Positions 7,161-8,170 of a stretch of 8,170 bases of DNA are shown here, one piece after another; positions within the stretch are counted from its first letter, which is position 1, and every line of letters starts with the position of its first letter. The notes under the pieces are model-generated. The model ran no database searches and was not told the origin of the DNA. It worked only from the letters and a program-made list of their open reading frames with translations. A program made the translations under genes and the position numbers. Origin of the DNA: Pseudomonadota bacterium (GTDB lineage: Bacteria > Pseudomonadota > Alphaproteobacteria > Acetobacterales > Acetobacteraceae); the NCBI GenBank assembly GCA_021845555.1, contig JAJZVS010000170.1, positions 1-8,170 of the forward strand, given 5' to 3'.

Positions 7161-7189
7161 CATAGTATCGATATCAGAACGATATCGGC
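7161..7189 (-). promoter_or_regulatory. 29-bp conserved motif, copy 2 (putative promoter/operator of ppk-ppx)
   Basis: On the minus strand it begins 19 bases after the stop of paralog B and reads GCCGATATCGTTC, then T, then GATATCGA, then TACTATG. Perfect heptamers GATATCG start 11 bp apart, separated by TTCT, and TACTAT, a fair -10 hexamer (7162-7167), follows one base after the second. Because the heptamer contains the palindrome GATATC, the pair can also be read as a 7-bp inverted repeat around GTTCT. ATG of ppk is about 103 bases downstream. The 7+4 base layout resembles sites of OmpR/PhoB-type regulators, although the heptamer is not the CTGTCAT of a Pho box. Function is inferred. Confidence 0.5.
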
Positions 7190-7208
7190 ATGCGTCTCGC
7201 CGACCCGC

Positions 7209-7901
7209 TCAGGCCGGGATTCTTGCCGGCTCCGGCGGCGCCAGCGGGTCGCGCCCGCGCCAGACCGGCCGACGGTCGCGGCGATCGGCGGCGGGCACGC
7301 AACAGAGCGCGAGGATATCCGCCCCGGACGTGGCCTTCGCCCGGGCGGCGGCGTAGTCGGCCGCCGCCGCCGCGGCCGCCGAGGGCCCGCCGGGCACCAG
7401 GATCACCGGCCGCCGCCGCCGGCGCGAAGCGGGCAGCAGCGCGCGATCCACCCCGAGCATCCAGCCCAGCGGGCGCAGGAGTGGCCCCAGCCGGGGATCG
7501 GCCGCCAGCGTCTCCTGCGTCGCGGGATCGGCCAGCAGGTCTTCCAGCTGCGCGCGGCCGGCGGCGAGTTGCGGAACCAGCCGCAGCAGCCAGCGCCAGG
7601 CGCGGGGCAGCGCGCGGCGTTCGGACGGCGGGTCCGCCGAGACGACGCGGAAGCTGTGGGTGGGGATGAATCTGGGTTCGAGCGGCCCAGGGGGAGGTCC
7701 GGCGGCCGGCCTCGGCGGCGGGAGCGGGGTGGAGGCGACGGCGCGGAACCGGGCGGCCAGATGGCGCAGCCGGGCGAGCATGGCGCCGGCGTGTGAGGGT
7801 TCCAGGCCCGCCCGATCGCCCCCCGCCGGCAGGCCGGCGATGCGTTCGGCCAGCCAGGCGATCAGGCTGGTCATGCGGGTGAGGAGGGGGGTGGCGGGCA
7901 T
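7209..7901 (-). CDS. Uncharacterised protein, paralog B of a two-member family
   Basis: Not a family I can name. 230 residues from ATG 7901; ATG 7874 is a second possible start. N-terminus: a hydrophobic or amphipathic helix (MTSLIAWLAERIAG, residues 10-23). Residues 58-75 are a Pro-rich linker. Residues 104-156 are the core shared with paralog A, with WLL, QLEDLL, ADPR, LGWMLGV and LLP. A basic patch (SRRRRRP, 159-165) leads to ILVPGGPS and an Ala-rich helix, then a short segment with two adjacent cysteines and an Arg/Pro-rich end. It lacks A's histidine and APALQP repeats, so the termini diverge while the core is kept. No catalytic motif is obvious. A promoter-like sequence ends 14 bases upstream of ATG 7901 and no Shine-Dalgarno is visible. 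Two nearly full-length antisense or alternative-frame readings exist because of GC bias, but only this one matches A. Confidence 0.78.
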   Translation of the reverse strand: MPATPLLTRMTSLIAWLAERIAGLPAGGDRAGLEPSHAGAMLARLRHLAARFRAVASTPLPPPRPAAGPPPGPLEPRFIPTHSFRVVSADPPSERRALPRAWRWLLRLVPQLAAGRAQLEDLLADPATQETLAADPRLGPLLRPLGWMLGVDRALLPASRRRRRPVILVPGGPSAAAAAAADYAAARAKATSGADILALCCVPAADRRDRRPVWRGRDPLAPPEPARIPA

Positions 7902-7915
7902 GGGGGTGGGAACAG

Positions 7916-7944
7916 ATATAGAACACGCGCCCGGGGCGAGGCAA
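7916..7944 (-). promoter_or_regulatory. Sigma-70-like promoter for paralog B, near-leaderless
   Basis: On the minus strand TTGCCT (7944-7939) is separated by 17 bases from CTATAT (7921-7916), a good match in sequence and spacing to a housekeeping promoter and an AT-rich island in very GC-rich surroundings. The -10 ends only 14 bases before ATG 7901, so the transcript would have a 5' leader of about 5-8 bases, consistent with the missing ribosome-binding site. Confidence 0.55.
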
Positions 7945-8099
7945 CCGGTTTGTGCGGGCGGTGCGCTGGCGATCGGGCGAACCGTTCCCTGGTTACGGGT
8001 CGATTTCCCGGCACCTTGGCCCCCCCATCATGGCCGGCCTTGAGCCTACGACATGCACACATCTCCTGCATGTCCGGGCTTGCGAAGTTCTGCGGCTTC

Positions 8100-8123
8100 C
8101 GATTCGATGCGGGCATCGATTCG
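8100..8123. repeat. Imperfect inverted repeat upstream of the right-edge ORF
   Basis: Arms CGATTCGATGC (8100-8110) and GCATCGATTCG (8113-8123) are separated by two bases and are complementary at 10 of 11 positions. CGATTCG is also directly repeated at 17-bp spacing. The element ends 14 bases before a possible GTG start at 8138. It could be an operator or a leader hairpin; there is no T-run for a terminator. Confidence 0.5.
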
Positions 8124-8137
8124 CGGGAGCGAGACCA

Positions 8138-8170
8138 GTGCTGACGAACCTTGGCCACTTCGGCGACCTC
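8138..8170 (+). CDS. Possible start of a gene running off the right edge
   Basis: GTG 8138 is preceded at 8 bases by GGGAG (8125-8129) and opens a frame reading MLTNLGHFGDL to the window end. Eleven codons are too few to assign a family. The ribosome-binding site spacing and the dyad just upstream make a start plausible. The alternative is ATG 8107 in another frame. The preceding 7945-8099 holds no gene I can support. Confidence 0.3.
   Translation, partial: MLTNLGHFGDL

Noticed and set aside
5022..7796. 924-codon open frame on the plus strand
   Set aside because: It runs antisense to the whole of ppk and part of paralog B. Composition is low-complexity, rich in Arg, Gly, Gln and Ala, with no recognisable domain; a product of GC-biased third positions.
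7174..7944. 256-codon minus-strand frame overlapping paralog B
   Set aside because: A different frame of the same region with Arg/Pro-rich sequence; only the 7209-7901 frame matches paralog A.
7871..8158. 95-codon minus-strand frame at the right end
   Set aside because: No family resemblance, Pro-rich end, and it covers the promoter and start of paralog B in another frame.
1..8170. CRISPR arrays, tRNA or rRNA genes, insertion sequences
   Set aside because: No regularly spaced repeats, no cloverleaf-like or rRNA sequence, and no transposase or terminal inverted repeats with target duplications were seen. The two 29-bp motifs are in inverted orientation but sit inside, not outside, the paralogs and lack such duplications.

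Overview
The window is very GC-rich with strong GC bias at third codon positions, so long open frames run antisense to real genes and most of them are spurious. Protein similarity judged by eye (PPK1 followed by Ppx, a RidA-family protein, a DUF482/FemAB-like acyltransferase, a HicB-like antitoxin, a CaiB/BaiF CoA-transferase end) suggests an alphaproteobacterium, most likely Rhodospirillales/Acetobacteraceae. This placement is inference, as no search could be run.

Layout, left to right. (1) 2-268 (+): the 3' end of a probable class III CoA-transferase. (2) 290-553 (-): a HicB-like ribbon-helix-helix antitoxin. Its start overlaps the stop of a short open stretch (550-642, -) that looks like the C-terminal remnant of a lost toxin partner. 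(3) 805-1521 (+): an uncharacterised protein (paralog A) with low-complexity repeats. (4) 1541-1569: a 29-bp motif, then a two-gene unit of a RidA-family protein (1696-2163, +) and a DUF482-type N-acyltransferase (2166-3332, +). (5) 3329-4846 (-) ppx and 4848-7058 (-) ppk, a tightly packed polyphosphate operon whose last gene runs tail-to-tail into the acyltransferase with overlapping stop codons. (6) 7161-7189 (-): a second copy of the 29-bp motif. (7) 7209-7901 (-): a second uncharacterised protein (paralog B), homologous to paralog A, with a promoter-like sequence just upstream. (8) 7945-8170: mostly non-coding, with an imperfect dyad and possibly the first codons of a gene entering from 8138.

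Polyphosphate kinase makes polyphosphate from ATP and the exopolyphosphatase degrades it. Their one-base spacing implies co-transcription and coupled translation. The RidA-family protein and acyltransferase, two bases apart, form a second likely operon, but nothing here links their function to polyphosphate.

The most unusual point is mirror symmetry. Each flanking paralog (A on +, B on -) is followed, exactly 19 bases after its stop codon, by a copy of the same 29-bp motif (24 of 29 identical by hand count). Both modules point inward at the two convergent operons. The motif contains a heptamer repeated every 11 bp next to a -10-like hexamer, so it may be a shared promoter or operator. What paralogs A and B do is unknown.
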